From Prolixibacteraceae bacterium (GTDB taxonomy: Bacteria > Bacteroidota > Bacteroidia > Bacteroidales > Prolixibacteraceae), in NCBI GenBank assembly GCA_019856515.1, contig CP082230.1, positions 2,170,001-2,234,000 on the forward strand: 64,000 nt of DNA, in the 5' to 3' direction. Under the pieces are notes generated by a model, which worked only from the letters and a program-made list of their open reading frames with translations, was not told the DNA's origin and did no database searches. A program made the position numbers and the translations under genes. Positions 41,491 through 50,800 of this stretch are shown in pieces (within the stretch, counting starts at the first letter, position 1; every line of letters begins with the position of its first letter).

Positions 41491-44280
41491 TTACTTTTTC
41501 AAGAAATGTTTTGTCACACTTGTTCCATCTTCATGTTTTAATCTCATGATATAGCTTCCCGAAGCCAAAGATGAGATATCGGCTCTTGTAAATGTGTCGA
41601 TAATTTTACCTTCAGAAACCACCATTCCATGAGAAGAGATGATCTGGTATACCACACCTCTAGCTGGCACTTGAATATGGATAAAATCGTTTGCTGGGAT
41701 AGGATATATTCTTACGGAATGATCTACAAGGGCATCATGAGCATCTGCTGATGTATCTTTTTCTAGAGACTCACGAATCACTTTGTTTTCATGAATATTT
41801 AGTGTGATTGTTTTTGTTTTATACCCGTCTTTGCTTAGGGATACAACATACTGATTGTCTTCAAGGTTGGTGATATTTCCTTTACCAAGTATATCGGTAT
41901 AAGTAGATATGTTGGCCACTGTAACTTTCACTCCTTCTAACACATGGCCTGCATCCACCACTTCTGTTACTGTTACAGACAAAGCATTTTTCGCAATATT
42001 GGCATTTTCGCCTGCAGTAAAGCTCCACACTTCTCCTTTGACAATTTTACCATCCACTACACCATCAGCTCTCCAGTAGTAGGTTTGTCCTTTTACTAGA
42101 TTTCTTGGATGATACATGTTGTTATCCACACGACCTTTGTATGAAGACGATGAAACATTTGCAGCAGCAACACTAGCCTGTGAGTTTCCAAAGTAGATAT
42201 CCGTAACCGTGGATTTGTATCCTTTTAACCACATTAGGTCAACCGTTGTATGGTTTGTGTTTCCTTTGTCGGCAGGAATTGGAGTTGAAGTCTGCTTGAG
42301 TTGACGACCTGCAATCCAGTAGTTCTCGTCTCCCCACTCATATGCTCCGATATCTGGTTTGAATCCATTGAATGAGAACTTATACTTGGGGTTGATCTTC
42401 TTCAACTCCTCACTAACATCTAATCCAGTATCGAGAAAATCGCCATCTAAACGAGGTCTAAAATCAAAGTTATCCCAATCACACACCTGTGCTTTTACAT
42501 CAGATACACCACCAGCGATAGCTCCATCCCAATTAGCTTTATGATCACCACCCCTGGCATCAATTCCACCATTCGAAGCGTTGTTTGCACTTTTAGAGTG
42601 TAGATGGATACCTGAAACCTCAGGCGTCAGTTTCGATTTATCAGCAAACCAAATTCGAGTAAGACTTAGATTATTATAAACAGTTTTCTCATCCCCTTTT
42701 AAGATCATAGAAAGATCTTCTTTAATATTAAAGGTCACATTGTTGCGAACCAATCCAGGCCCCTGTCCTCTTTCTAGTTTATCTCTTGCACCGTCTTGCA
42801 TACGAATACTACGCTTGGTGTTGTTGTAGAACCAATTGTTTCTTACGTCATTGTTGATTCCACCTTTCATCATGTGAACCATCGCACCATCGTGTTGTAG
42901 TGGGTGTATATCATGAATTTTATTTAATTCAACAAGCGTGTTTGCATCGATCATTACCCCTTCTGAAGGACCTGTTCTGTATACTTCGTTTCTACGGAAG
43001 ATGGCATTTGGACTTCTTTTGAACCATACAAACCCTGAATTTCCCAAATGATGTGCAGCAGAGTAGTCTAAGTCATGAAGAAGACAGTTCTCCATCTTAC
43101 AGTGTTTACTCCAAAGGAATTTCGTTGCCAAACCATCAGTGTAAGCAATTTCACAATTAACTACTGAAGCATGATCACAACGATTGAAATAGATTCCATT
43201 TTCTTCGCCCATTTTTTTCAATGTACGTTGGTTGAAGCAAGGGTAATTGAAAGTACAGTTTTCGATCGTTACGTTAGGAGTCTTTAAAGCATAGACACCC
43301 GCAGAGAAGAAGTTAACCCCTTCGATCTTTACGTGTGAGGACTCTTTTATTGTTAATGCTGTGTTTATTGTACGTACAGAAACGTTTGTTGGAACACCAC
43401 CATCAGGAGCCCAAAGATAAAGGTATTTGGTCGTTGGGTCGTAGTACCACTCTCCTGGTTGATCAATAAATTCATATTTAGAATCAAAGAAAAGGTAGTG
43501 ATGAACAGGTTTTAAGGCAACATTCTGTATCCATTTATAGCTATTAGCATCATATTCGAAGAAATTGTCTCCTGTTTTATGGCTGGTAATCTCACGTGCA
43601 TACGTAAAGAAATTACAGATATTTAGAACCCCCATGGCACCTTTGATATCGAATGGAAGATCCGAAAGTTGGTGTGCCGTTGCTGGATCGATATACTCAG
43701 TTCCTGTTCTTACAGATTTACCCCCAACCATTTCGGACTTAATAGAAGCCGTTTTTGGAACTCCCCTCGCCCAATTATCACGGTTCCATGCTTGATCGTC
43801 ACTAAATAAACCGTTAGGCCAACGAGCCAACATAGTCCATTTACGATCAACAAAAATTTGCCATGTATCTTTAGTTAGCTTGATGCGATAGATTTCACCA
43901 TCATGCTTTTCCCAAGCCCCGTCAGCTACTTGTTCCACTGGAACAGAACCATCGATGATCACTTCTTGGTTTTGGTAATTTTTAATGACCAAAGGTGCAG
44001 CTTCTGATGAAGTAATATTCTCGATTAAAAGCTCTTCATGATAGTTTCCTCCCATGATAAACAATGTATCACCACTGCCTACTTTGCTGTCTGCATTATT
44101 AATAGCATACTTGATTGTTTTGAAAGGGTTGGTTTTTGTTCCAGCTCCTGCAACATCATTTCCTGTTGGTGAGACATACTTTGTTGATTGTCCCTTTCCG
44201 ATTGCTGGAATCAGCATTACGCAGAGGAAGAGGAGTAGAAAATAGGCTCTACAATTCAATTCTTTTGTGTTTAAACTCAT
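41491..44280 (-). CDS. Secreted right-handed beta-helix protein with T9SS sorting domain, probably glycan-active
   Basis: 929 aa. Signal peptide to about residue 31, then KYVSPTGNDVAGAGTKTNPF, the usual start of parallel beta-helix lyases/hydrolases. The N-terminal part includes WQIFVDRKWTMLARWPNGLF, a segment seen in large polysaccharide-active beta-helix proteins. Stacked coils follow (VKIEGVNFFSAGVYALKTPN, ASVVNCEIAYTDGLATKFLW). After about 630 come a fibronectin III-like domain (TYYWRADGVVDGKIVKGEVW), a carboxypeptidase-regulatory-like domain and a type A T9SS C-terminal domain (IYPIPANDFIHI ... GSYIMRLK). I cannot place it in a CAZy family with confidence; GH141-type or an alginate/pectate lyase-like fold are candidates. 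Confidence 0.75.
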   Translation of the reverse strand: MSLNTKELNCRAYFLLLFLCVMLIPAIGKGQSTKYVSPTGNDVAGAGTKTNPFKTIKYAINNADSKVGSGDTLFIMGGNYHEELLIENITSSEAAPLVIKNYQNQEVIIDGSVPVEQVADGAWEKHDGEIYRIKLTKDTWQIFVDRKWTMLARWPNGLFSDDQAWNRDNWARGVPKTASIKSEMVGGKSVRTGTEYIDPATAHQLSDLPFDIKGAMGVLNICNFFTYAREITSHKTGDNFFEYDANSYKWIQNVALKPVHHYLFFDSKYEFIDQPGEWYYDPTTKYLYLWAPDGGVPTNVSVRTINTALTIKESSHVKIEGVNFFSAGVYALKTPNVTIENCTFNYPCFNQRTLKKMGEENGIYFNRCDHASVVNCEIAYTDGLATKFLWSKHCKMENCLLHDLDYSAAHHLGNSGFVWFKRSPNAIFRRNEVYRTGPSEGVMIDANTLVELNKIHDIHPLQHDGAMVHMMKGGINNDVRNNWFYNNTKRSIRMQDGARDKLERGQGPGLVRNNVTFNIKEDLSMILKGDEKTVYNNLSLTRIWFADKSKLTPEVSGIHLHSKSANNASNGGIDARGGDHKANWDGAIAGGVSDVKAQVCDWDNFDFRPRLDGDFLDTGLDVSEELKKINPKYKFSFNGFKPDIGAYEWGDENYWIAGRQLKQTSTPIPADKGNTNHTTVDLMWLKGYKSTVTDIYFGNSQASVAAANVSSSSYKGRVDNNMYHPRNLVKGQTYYWRADGVVDGKIVKGEVWSFTAGENANIAKNALSVTVTEVVDAGHVLEGVKVTVANISTYTDILGKGNITNLEDNQYVVSLSKDGYKTKTITLNIHENKVIRESLEKDTSADAHDALVDHSVRIYPIPANDFIHIQVPARGVVYQIISSHGMVVSEGKIIDTFTRADISSLASGSYIMRLKHEDGTSVTKHFLKK

Positions 44281-45054
44281 AAGTTGTTCATTTTGTTACG
44301 CACAGATCTCTTATGCTACCCCCTTGATCAAGAATGATTGGTTACGATATCCTTATCCCTACATCTATCATAACGGCCCATGATACAGGAGTATTAATAG
44401 CACATAATTTGAGACCTGCCCATTATAATTCTATTGTTATTAATCGACCACAATATTTAACATCTAAATACAATTCAGTAATACAAATAGTACTTATCAT
44501 AACACATTTGATTAATATTTGACACGATATGCACTCATTTTAATACTCTTATAATTATTGCAGTTTGAAGCAGAAAAAGGTTTATATTTTGTGGTATTTT
44601 TTTTAAGAAAAACCATCGTTACAAAGTCGTTACTATATTATATAACATAAGATTTATACATCAATACTGAATGTATATTTATTTATTATGAGTTTGGTCA
44701 TTATGGATGACAAAAGCTTTTTTATAGACATCTCAACACACACACTTTAACTTAATATTTAAGTTATTACAACACCAATTCAAGACACATTTATGGCTCT
44801 CGATTAGTTCATGTTTTTTAGTGGATCATCCCCCATTCGAAAAAGAACGCCACAAAAAAAACTATATATTATATTCTTATTTAATAACAACTTTTCTTTT
44901 GGGCACCACAAAGTGCTCATTGAACAAAGACAGGTCATAGTACAGATAACAATACGATGAAAATAGCCGTGGCCAGAAGTGCTCTATTCACTCGTTCATA
45001 GTGATAGATTTTATGTTGAGAGACCACGGTATTCCCATTGATAGTATACGAAAT
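44281..45054. other. AT-rich intergenic region upstream of the beta-helix gene
   Basis: About 770 bp. Very AT-rich at 44440-44900, with no supported gene. An inverted repeat CCGTGG...CCACGG spans about 44967-45029. Short open frames here have no family features. Confidence 0.5.
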
Positions 45055-45080
45055 AAGGCTATCTCTTTCGAAATAGCCTT
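45055..45080 (-). terminator. Hairpin after the GH30 remnant
   Basis: On the minus strand AAGGCTATTTC pairs with GAGATAGCCTT around a GAAA loop (one T-G wobble). The following ATTTCG is a weak T tract. It sits where the terminator of the intact glycosidase gene would be expected. Confidence 0.55.
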
Positions 45081-45176
45081 GTCAATCTATGATACAGATC
45101 AATATTACCATACAAATAGTGTTATTCATAATCCCCTCATAACGCTATTTCATCGATCTATAAAGAGAAAACAACA

Positions 45177-45516
45177 TCACTTATTTATCTCCAACACTAC
45201 TACTGAATTCGGAGGGACAACTGCTTTGGTGCACATTTTCACTGCTTACTCTTTAAAAGAGACATTATGGCTACTCCTCCAATCTCATTAAAAGATGCCC
45301 CCATACCTTGTATGGTCTGCATCTCTATGTCAGGATATAGGTTAATCTTAATGGTTTCTCCTGAAATGTTTTTTGAGGGTACTCCTTTATAGGGTGAGCT
45401 GCAATTTCTTTTCCTTTCTCTAGCTGCACATAGAATACTCTTGTGCTCTTTTGGGCGTTAGCGTATAGCGTCACATGAAAAAGAATAAAGACAACTATTA
45501 TTATTTTGTTTCTCAT
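45177..45516 (-). pseudogene. Decayed GH30-type glycosidase gene (N-terminus and C-terminal end only)
   Basis: The start encodes a signal peptide (MRNKIIIVVFILFHVTLYAN, then AQ). The frame breaks near an A6 run at about 45380-45385; in the next frame it continues SGETIKINLYPDIEMQTIQG then MGASFNEIGGVAIMSLLKSK, the conserved N-terminal segment of GH30 enzymes (Q-x-I-x-G-x-G-A-S-F). Soon after, the sequence jumps to AVVPPNSVVVLEINK and a stop, which looks like a GH30 C-terminal beta-sandwich end. The whole catalytic barrel is missing. So the gene suffered a frameshift and a large internal deletion near 45240-45255. It is non-functional. Confidence 0.65.
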
Positions 45517-46365
45517 ATTGTTGTTGCGGGTGTGTTATACCAATTTGAACTCTATAATATAGGATCTTTTGGGTATTGGGTTCGGTCGCTAAATCAATCA
45601 TTTTAAAATCACCGTATATCCTGAGATATACGGTGACTACTTCTAAACTTAACTAAAAAAACCATATCCAATTAGCGAACACTAAAAGGACGACTCATGC
45701 AAGAAGAGCAATAAAACCCTTACAAGCACCAATAAAAACATATAATCTCAATCAACTAAAAGTTGAAATAAGTAAACCATTTAGATGGATGAGATAAACT
45801 TTCGTTTTGTTGTTACATTAAGTTATCTGCTCTAGCTTATGTGATTACTCCCACCATCGAGGTTTACTAAAACAATCTATAAAGCGATATAGAAATCTCT
45901 CTACTGCAAATGTATGATATAAAGAATCTAGGGATGTTCAGATATATATCGATTTTTAATAGATATATCACAAGCCAATATATTAACCTTAAAATAGATG
46001 ATATTAGACTTTCACATATGTCTTATATTTCTGAGGTGCAGATAAGAAACAAGAACCTTAAACACTATATATCAATATGTTATTACCAAAACACACAATG
46101 CACATATTGAGACTCATTTCAATAAATGTACAATATCTGCTCATACTATTATATATACGAAATCATTGAATTGTATCCATAAATATGAGAAGCGTGTTCG
46201 ATTATAGTAATAAACGTAAGATGAATAGTATCATTTTCATTGCTCGATGGAGGAGATTACAATAAGTTCCAATAATTCCAATAAAAAACGTGGATGAGGT
46301 GAACTTAACGATAGGGTTAATTGTTTTTATAATGATAGATCCACATTATTAAAATTTGCAGCCTT
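45517..46365. other. AT-rich intergenic region with one strong orphan hairpin
   Basis: About 850 bp without a supported gene. At 45609-45636 TCACCGTATATC pairs perfectly with GATATACGGTGA around a CTGA loop. It lies about 93 bp upstream of the decayed glycosidase start, with no T run on the + strand. A short open frame at 45910-46110 looks random. Confidence 0.55.
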
Positions 46366-47112
46366 ATGAGTTGGAAGAAGCTAAGTGCACTCCCCAAAGA
46401 CCAAGAGAGCCAGATAGTAGAGGCTTATATGAAGCCCTCTTACGGTATATATATTGTTTCGTCGTCGTATGACACGAAGAAATCGGCCTATTTGGCTAAT
46501 TGTGTTTTTCAAGTTTCGGCATATCCTCCACTATTTGCCGTTTGTAGTAACAAGGACAATGACACCACACGTCAGATAAAGGAGAGTCAGAGATTTGCTA
46601 TTTCGGTGATGACAGAAGCATTGAGTCCAGAACAGATTACCACTTATGGTTATAATCATAGCGATGTGATTGATAAGTTTGACAAGGTGGAACATACCAT
46701 CGAGAATGGTGTTCCTATTGTGACGGAGAACTGTTGTGCATGGTTTTTGTGTCATGTGGATAAAGCAATAGATATTGGAACACATATCATGTTTATCGGA
46801 TCGATTGAAGACTATGCTCTTTCGAATACGGAAGTATCGCCACTGACTTATGATATGTATCAGAAGATGAAGCATGGTTTCTCACCTAAGAATTCACCGA
46901 CCCATATTGATCCAGAGAAGAAGAAAAAGATGGAAGAGGCGGCAAAAGAGCAAGAGGAGAAAAAAGCTAGTGGCCGTAAGATGCGTTGTGAAGTGTGTGG
47001 GTATATCTATGACGAAGACGATCCAGAACACGAACACACCTTTGATGAGCTCAGTGGAGAGTGGGTGTGTCCAATTTGTAATGCCCCCAAAGAAGACTTT
47101 ACAGAGATATAA
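46366..47112 (+). CDS. Flavin reductase-rubredoxin fusion protein
   Basis: 248 aa in two parts. Residues 1-165 form a flavin reductase-like FMN-binding split barrel (YGIYIVSSSYDTKKSAYLAN; ISVMTEALSP; FIGSIEDYALS). After a charged linker (about 185-202, EKKKKMEEAAKEQEEKKASG) comes a C-terminal rubredoxin with CEVCGYIYDEDDPEHE and WVCPICNAPKEDF, the four iron-binding cysteines. Such fusions (as in high-molecular-weight rubredoxin) pass electrons from NAD(P)H via FMN to rubredoxin, often for oxygen or nitric oxide reduction with a flavodiiron partner. No such partner gene is in the window. It stands alone with a hairpin downstream. Confidence 0.88.
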   Translation: MSWKKLSALPKDQESQIVEAYMKPSYGIYIVSSSYDTKKSAYLANCVFQVSAYPPLFAVCSNKDNDTTRQIKESQRFAISVMTEALSPEQITTYGYNHSDVIDKFDKVEHTIENGVPIVTENCCAWFLCHVDKAIDIGTHIMFIGSIEDYALSNTEVSPLTYDMYQKMKHGFSPKNSPTHIDPEKKKKMEEAAKEQEEKKASGRKMRCEVCGYIYDEDDPEHEHTFDELSGEWVCPICNAPKEDFTEI

Positions 47113-47126
47113 ACTATGATTAATAG

Positions 47127-47152
47127 TGCAAGAGGATTGAGATCCTCTTGCA
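47127..47152 (+). terminator. Hairpin terminator of the flavin reductase-rubredoxin gene
   Basis: TGCAAGAGGAT and ATCCTCTTGCA pair perfectly (11 bp) around a TGAG loop. The following ATTGTTG is only moderately T-rich. Confidence 0.7.
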
Positions 47153-47306
47153 TTGTTGATAGGCAATAGTTGTCTTAAGATATGAAATATTTTCTAATAT
47201 TTTGTAGCTAAAAAACATATAAAAACCTATTTAACAACACATTAAAAGAGAGCCTATTATTATTAAAGCATTGTAATTTTATAAAACTAAATAATCCAAG
47301 CGATCC

Positions 47307-47391
47307 AACTCAAAAGCCCAATGAGGAATAATTACTGGTGATAAGTGTGCGCGGTGGCTGAGCTGAGGGTCGTCTAAAAACCCTTTGAGTT
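47307..47391 (+). promoter_or_regulatory. Structured 5' leader of ppdK
   Basis: AACTCAAA (47307-47314) is perfectly complementary to TTTGAGTT (47384-47391), which ends directly before the ppdK ATG. Inside, AGGGT...ACCCT (about 47367-47385) forms a second hairpin, and AGCC/GGCT can form a third. The enclosed 70 nt is more GC-rich than the sequence around it. The closing helix would hide the ribosome-binding region, so this is a candidate cis-regulatory RNA. I do not recognise a known riboswitch class. Confidence 0.5.
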
Positions 47392-50121
47392 ATGAAAAAA
47401 TTCTTTTATACATTCGGAAATGGAGAGGCTGAGGGCAAAGCCAGCATGCGAGACCTTTTAGGTGGAAAAGGTGCGAATCTCGCTGAAATGAACCGAATCG
47501 GAGTTCCTGTTCCACCAGGGGTAACGATCACAACAGATGTATGTACGCTTTTTACGGAGAGAGGCTCCGAAGAGACCATGCAGATGATTTGGAGTGATCT
47601 TGAGAAATCAATCCACCATATAGAACAACTAACACACACCATCTTTGGCGATAAAGAGAACCCTTGTCTTGTGTCAGTACGATCAGGCGCAAGAGTATCT
47701 ATGCCAGGAATGATGGACACAATCCTTAACTTAGGATTAAATGATCAAGCCGTTGAAGGTCTTGCAAAGAAGACAGGAAACGAACGTTTTGCTTGGGATT
47801 CATACCGTCGATTCATACAAATGTATGGAGATGTGGTAATGGGATTAAAGCCTGAATCGAAAGAGGATATCGATCCTTTTGAAGAGATTATAGAGGCAAA
47901 GAAAGAGGAGAAACAAGTGTCGTGTGATAACGATCTTACGACAGACGACCTAAAGGCTTTGGTGACTGCTTTTAAAGAGGCTATTTATCAACGTTTAGGT
48001 GAACATTTCCCTACCGATCCATGGCAGCAACTTAAGGGTGCTATTGAGGCTGTATTTAAAAGTTGGATGAACGATAGAGCCATTCTTTATCGTCGTTTAC
48101 ATCAGTTCCCTGCTGAATGGGGTACAGCGGTAAATATCCAAGCGATGGTATTCGGTAATATGGGAGATAACTCTGCAACAGGGGTGGCATTTACTCGTGA
48201 TGCAGCAACTGGAGAGAACCTGTTTAATGGAGAGTATTTGGTAAATGCTCAAGGAGAAGATGTGGTAGCAGGAACACGTACACCACAACAGATCACTAAG
48301 ATTGGATCGCAACGTTGGGCAGAGTTACAAGAGGTTGACGAAGCAACACGTGCAAGCCAATACCCTTCGCTAGAAGAGGCTATGCCGAAGATTTACAATG
48401 AACTGGATGCTGTTCAACAGCGTTTGGAAGACCATTATTGTGATATGCAAGATTTAGAGTTTACTATTCAAGAGGGTAAACTGTGGATTCTTCAGACAAG
48501 AAATGGTAAGCGAACAGGACCAGCAATGGTGAAGATCGCATTGGATTTGATGGACGAAGGAAAGATCACAGAGAAAGAGGCTGTCATGTCCGTGGATCCA
48601 GCAAAACTAGATGAGCTGCTTCACCCTGTGTTTAAACAAGAGGCGGTGGCGAAAGCTGAACAAATAGGTAAAGGTCTACCAGCTTCACCAGGTGCTGCTA
48701 CAGGTCAGGTGGTTTTCTTTGCTGATGAGGTTGCGAAATATGAGAAAGCGATCTTAGTACGTATAGAAACATCTCCAGAGGATTTAGAAGGGATGCATTT
48801 GGCACAAGGTATCTTGACTGCTAGAGGAGGTATGACATCGCATGCGGCTGTAGTGGCAAGAGGTATGGGGAAGTGTTGTATTTCGGGAGCAGGAGATATT
48901 CATATCAACTATAAGAATCGTAGCTTTAAAGCAGAAGGTTGTGAAATGAAAGAGGGAGAGTGGATCTCTATCGATGGATCGACTGGTTTAGTTTATAAAG
49001 GTATGGTGGCTACCAAGGCTCCTACTGTGGATGGCAATTTCGCTCGCTTAATGGCAATGTCAGATAAGTATTCGGAGATGAAGGTGAGAACCAATGCCGA
49101 TAGCCCAAGGGATGCACAGATAGCAAGAGATTTTGGCGCACAAGGAATTGGATTATGTCGTACGGAGCATATGTTTTTTGATGGGGAGCGTATTAAGGTG
49201 ATGCGTGAGATGATCTTAGCAAAAGATGTAGAGGGTCGCTGTAAGGCTCTCAATAAGTTGCTTCCTTTCCAGAGAGAGGATTTTGAAGGAATTCTTAAAG
49301 CCATGGAGGGGTATGGAGTGACTATCCGTCTACTGGACCCACCTCTACATGAGTTTGTTCCTCACCAAGAGGCACAGCAGAGAGAGCTTTCGGAAGAGTT
49401 AGGTATTACCATGGAAGAGATCCAGAATACAATACATAATTTGGAAGAGTTTAATCCGATGTTGGGACATAGAGGTTGCCGTTTGGGTAATACTTATCCT
49501 GAGATTACAGAGATGCAAGCGCGCGCAATTATTGAGGCTACCATTCAGCTGAAGAAGGAGGGAGTGGATGCTCGTCCTGAAATAATGGTACCTCTTATTG
49601 GTACGGTCAAGGAGCTTGAGATGCAGGTAGACATCATTCATGCTACTGCAAAGAAGGTGTTTGAAGAGAGTGGAATGGAGGTCGACTATCAGGTCGGTAC
49701 GATGATTGAAATTCCTCGTGCGGCACTTACAGCTGATAAAGTGGCTGAAGTGGCTGATTTCTTCTCATTTGGAACGAACGACTTAACTCAGATGACTTTT
49801 GGGTATTCAAGAGATGATGTAAGTAAGTTCTTACCGATATATTTAGAGAAAGGTCTTTTGAAGAATGATCCTTTTGAAGTGCTTGATCAAGAAGGTGTAG
49901 GTCAATTGGTTCGTATGGGAACAGAGAAAGGACGCAGTACTAAACCAAACTTAAAGGTAGGTATTTGTGGAGAACATGGTGGAGAACCAAGTTCGGTGAT
50001 GTTCTGTAACACAGTAGGAATGGACTATGTAAGTTGTTCACCTTATCGTGTCCCTATTGCAAGATTGGCTGCTGCACATGCTATGATTACACAAAAAAAA
50101 AGAGTAAACGAGACTAAGTAG
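47392..50121 (+). CDS. ppdK: Pyruvate, phosphate dikinase
   Basis: 909 aa, full length for the family. It has an N-terminal ATP-grasp domain (LLGGKGANLAEMNRIGVPVP; SVRSGARVSMPGMMDTILNL), a central phosphohistidine domain with catalytic His484 in GGMTSHAAVVARGMGK, and a C-terminal TIM barrel with GLCRTEHMFF, GTNDLTQMTFGYSRDD, CGEHGGEPSS and the catalytic-Cys segment SCSPYRVPIARL. It interconverts pyruvate + ATP + Pi with PEP + AMP + PPi, in glycolysis or gluconeogenesis in anaerobes. It is monocistronic: a structured leader precedes it and a strong terminator follows. Confidence 0.97.
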   Translation: MKKFFYTFGNGEAEGKASMRDLLGGKGANLAEMNRIGVPVPPGVTITTDVCTLFTERGSEETMQMIWSDLEKSIHHIEQLTHTIFGDKENPCLVSVRSGARVSMPGMMDTILNLGLNDQAVEGLAKKTGNERFAWDSYRRFIQMYGDVVMGLKPESKEDIDPFEEIIEAKKEEKQVSCDNDLTTDDLKALVTAFKEAIYQRLGEHFPTDPWQQLKGAIEAVFKSWMNDRAILYRRLHQFPAEWGTAVNIQAMVFGNMGDNSATGVAFTRDAATGENLFNGEYLVNAQGEDVVAGTRTPQQITKIGSQRWAELQEVDEATRASQYPSLEEAMPKIYNELDAVQQRLEDHYCDMQDLEFTIQEGKLWILQTRNGKRTGPAMVKIALDLMDEGKITEKEAVMSVDPAKLDELLHPVFKQEAVAKAEQIGKGLPASPGAATGQVVFFADEVAKYEKAILVRIETSPEDLEGMHLAQGILTARGGMTSHAAVVARGMGKCCISGAGDIHINYKNRSFKAEGCEMKEGEWISIDGSTGLVYKGMVATKAPTVDGNFARLMAMSDKYSEMKVRTNADSPRDAQIARDFGAQGIGLCRTEHMFFDGERIKVMREMILAKDVEGRCKALNKLLPFQREDFEGILKAMEGYGVTIRLLDPPLHEFVPHQEAQQRELSEELGITMEEIQNTIHNLEEFNPMLGHRGCRLGNTYPEITEMQARAIIEATIQLKKEGVDARPEIMVPLIGTVKELEMQVDIIHATAKKVFEESGMEVDYQVGTMIEIPRAALTADKVAEVADFFSFGTNDLTQMTFGYSRDDVSKFLPIYLEKGLLKNDPFEVLDQEGVGQLVRMGTEKGRSTKPNLKVGICGEHGGEPSSVMFCNTVGMDYVSCSPYRVPIARLAAAHAMITQKKRVNETK

Positions 50122-50151
50122 CATAAAAACAAAGAGAGATACATTTTTCTT

Positions 50152-50189
50152 AAGAGCTATCATTTGCAAAAATGGTAGCTCTTTGTTTT
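50152..50189 (+). terminator. Rho-independent terminator of ppdK
   Basis: AAGAGCTATCATTT pairs with AAATGGTAGCTCTT (one wobble) around a GCAA loop, then TTGTTTTG. Confidence 0.88.
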
Positions 50190-50800
50190 GTACACCGCAT
50201 AGACATATCTATTTTATATTCTTTTCATGAATATCACTTCCTCTGTTTTATTACTATAAAATCCACATCAACGTATTCACATCCCAACAATAAACTACCA
50301 CACACTTTCAGATTAACATATTACCAATACCTTTATGTGATCATTTGACACATAGATCCTCATATTTCATCTCATATAACTCTTAATAATAGAGTATAAA
50401 ATTCACTTATTTACACATAAAATATCAAACAAATATTATAATATATAGAGGCAACCATATATTATGTTAATTCATACAAGCCACAGATTATATACAAACC
50501 ATCTATTTTATAACAGGAACCCCTCCCATTATCATTGCATTACAAGATATTTGCACTATGCAAACAACACTAACAATCGTTGATACACAATCACAATAGT
50601 TAACATATGCAATATTTGATATAAATACAATAATTAGCTTGCGTTCCTATTTTTAATAACATTTTGAAAGTTATTGACACGTTTTATTACGAAATTAGTA
50701 TCTCTTTCCCCCAAGGATATACTTGCAATAAAATGTCAAGAGGTTGTTAAGAATGTTCACTAAAACTAATAGTTGAACGAATCAACTAAAATTGTAAATT
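50190..50800. other. AT-rich intergenic region before the second giant T9SS gene
   Basis: About 610 bp, stops in all frames and no repeat or RNA gene. TATACTTG at 50718-50725 differs by one base from the -7 consensus and could be the promoter of the 50801 gene, with a long leader; its -33 match is poor. Confidence 0.5.

Noticed and set aside
44334..44522. A 62-codon frame upstream of the beta-helix gene
   Set aside because: AT-rich random composition, no ribosome-binding or promoter signal, no recognisable domain.
45001..45291. A 96-codon open frame on the + strand
   Set aside because: It is antisense to the decayed GH30 sequence, has no signal or domain and no promoter.
45910..46110. A 66-codon frame between the GH30 remnant and the flavin reductase gene
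   Set aside because: Low-complexity Ile/Tyr/Asn/Lys content typical of AT-rich intergenic DNA; nothing supports translation.
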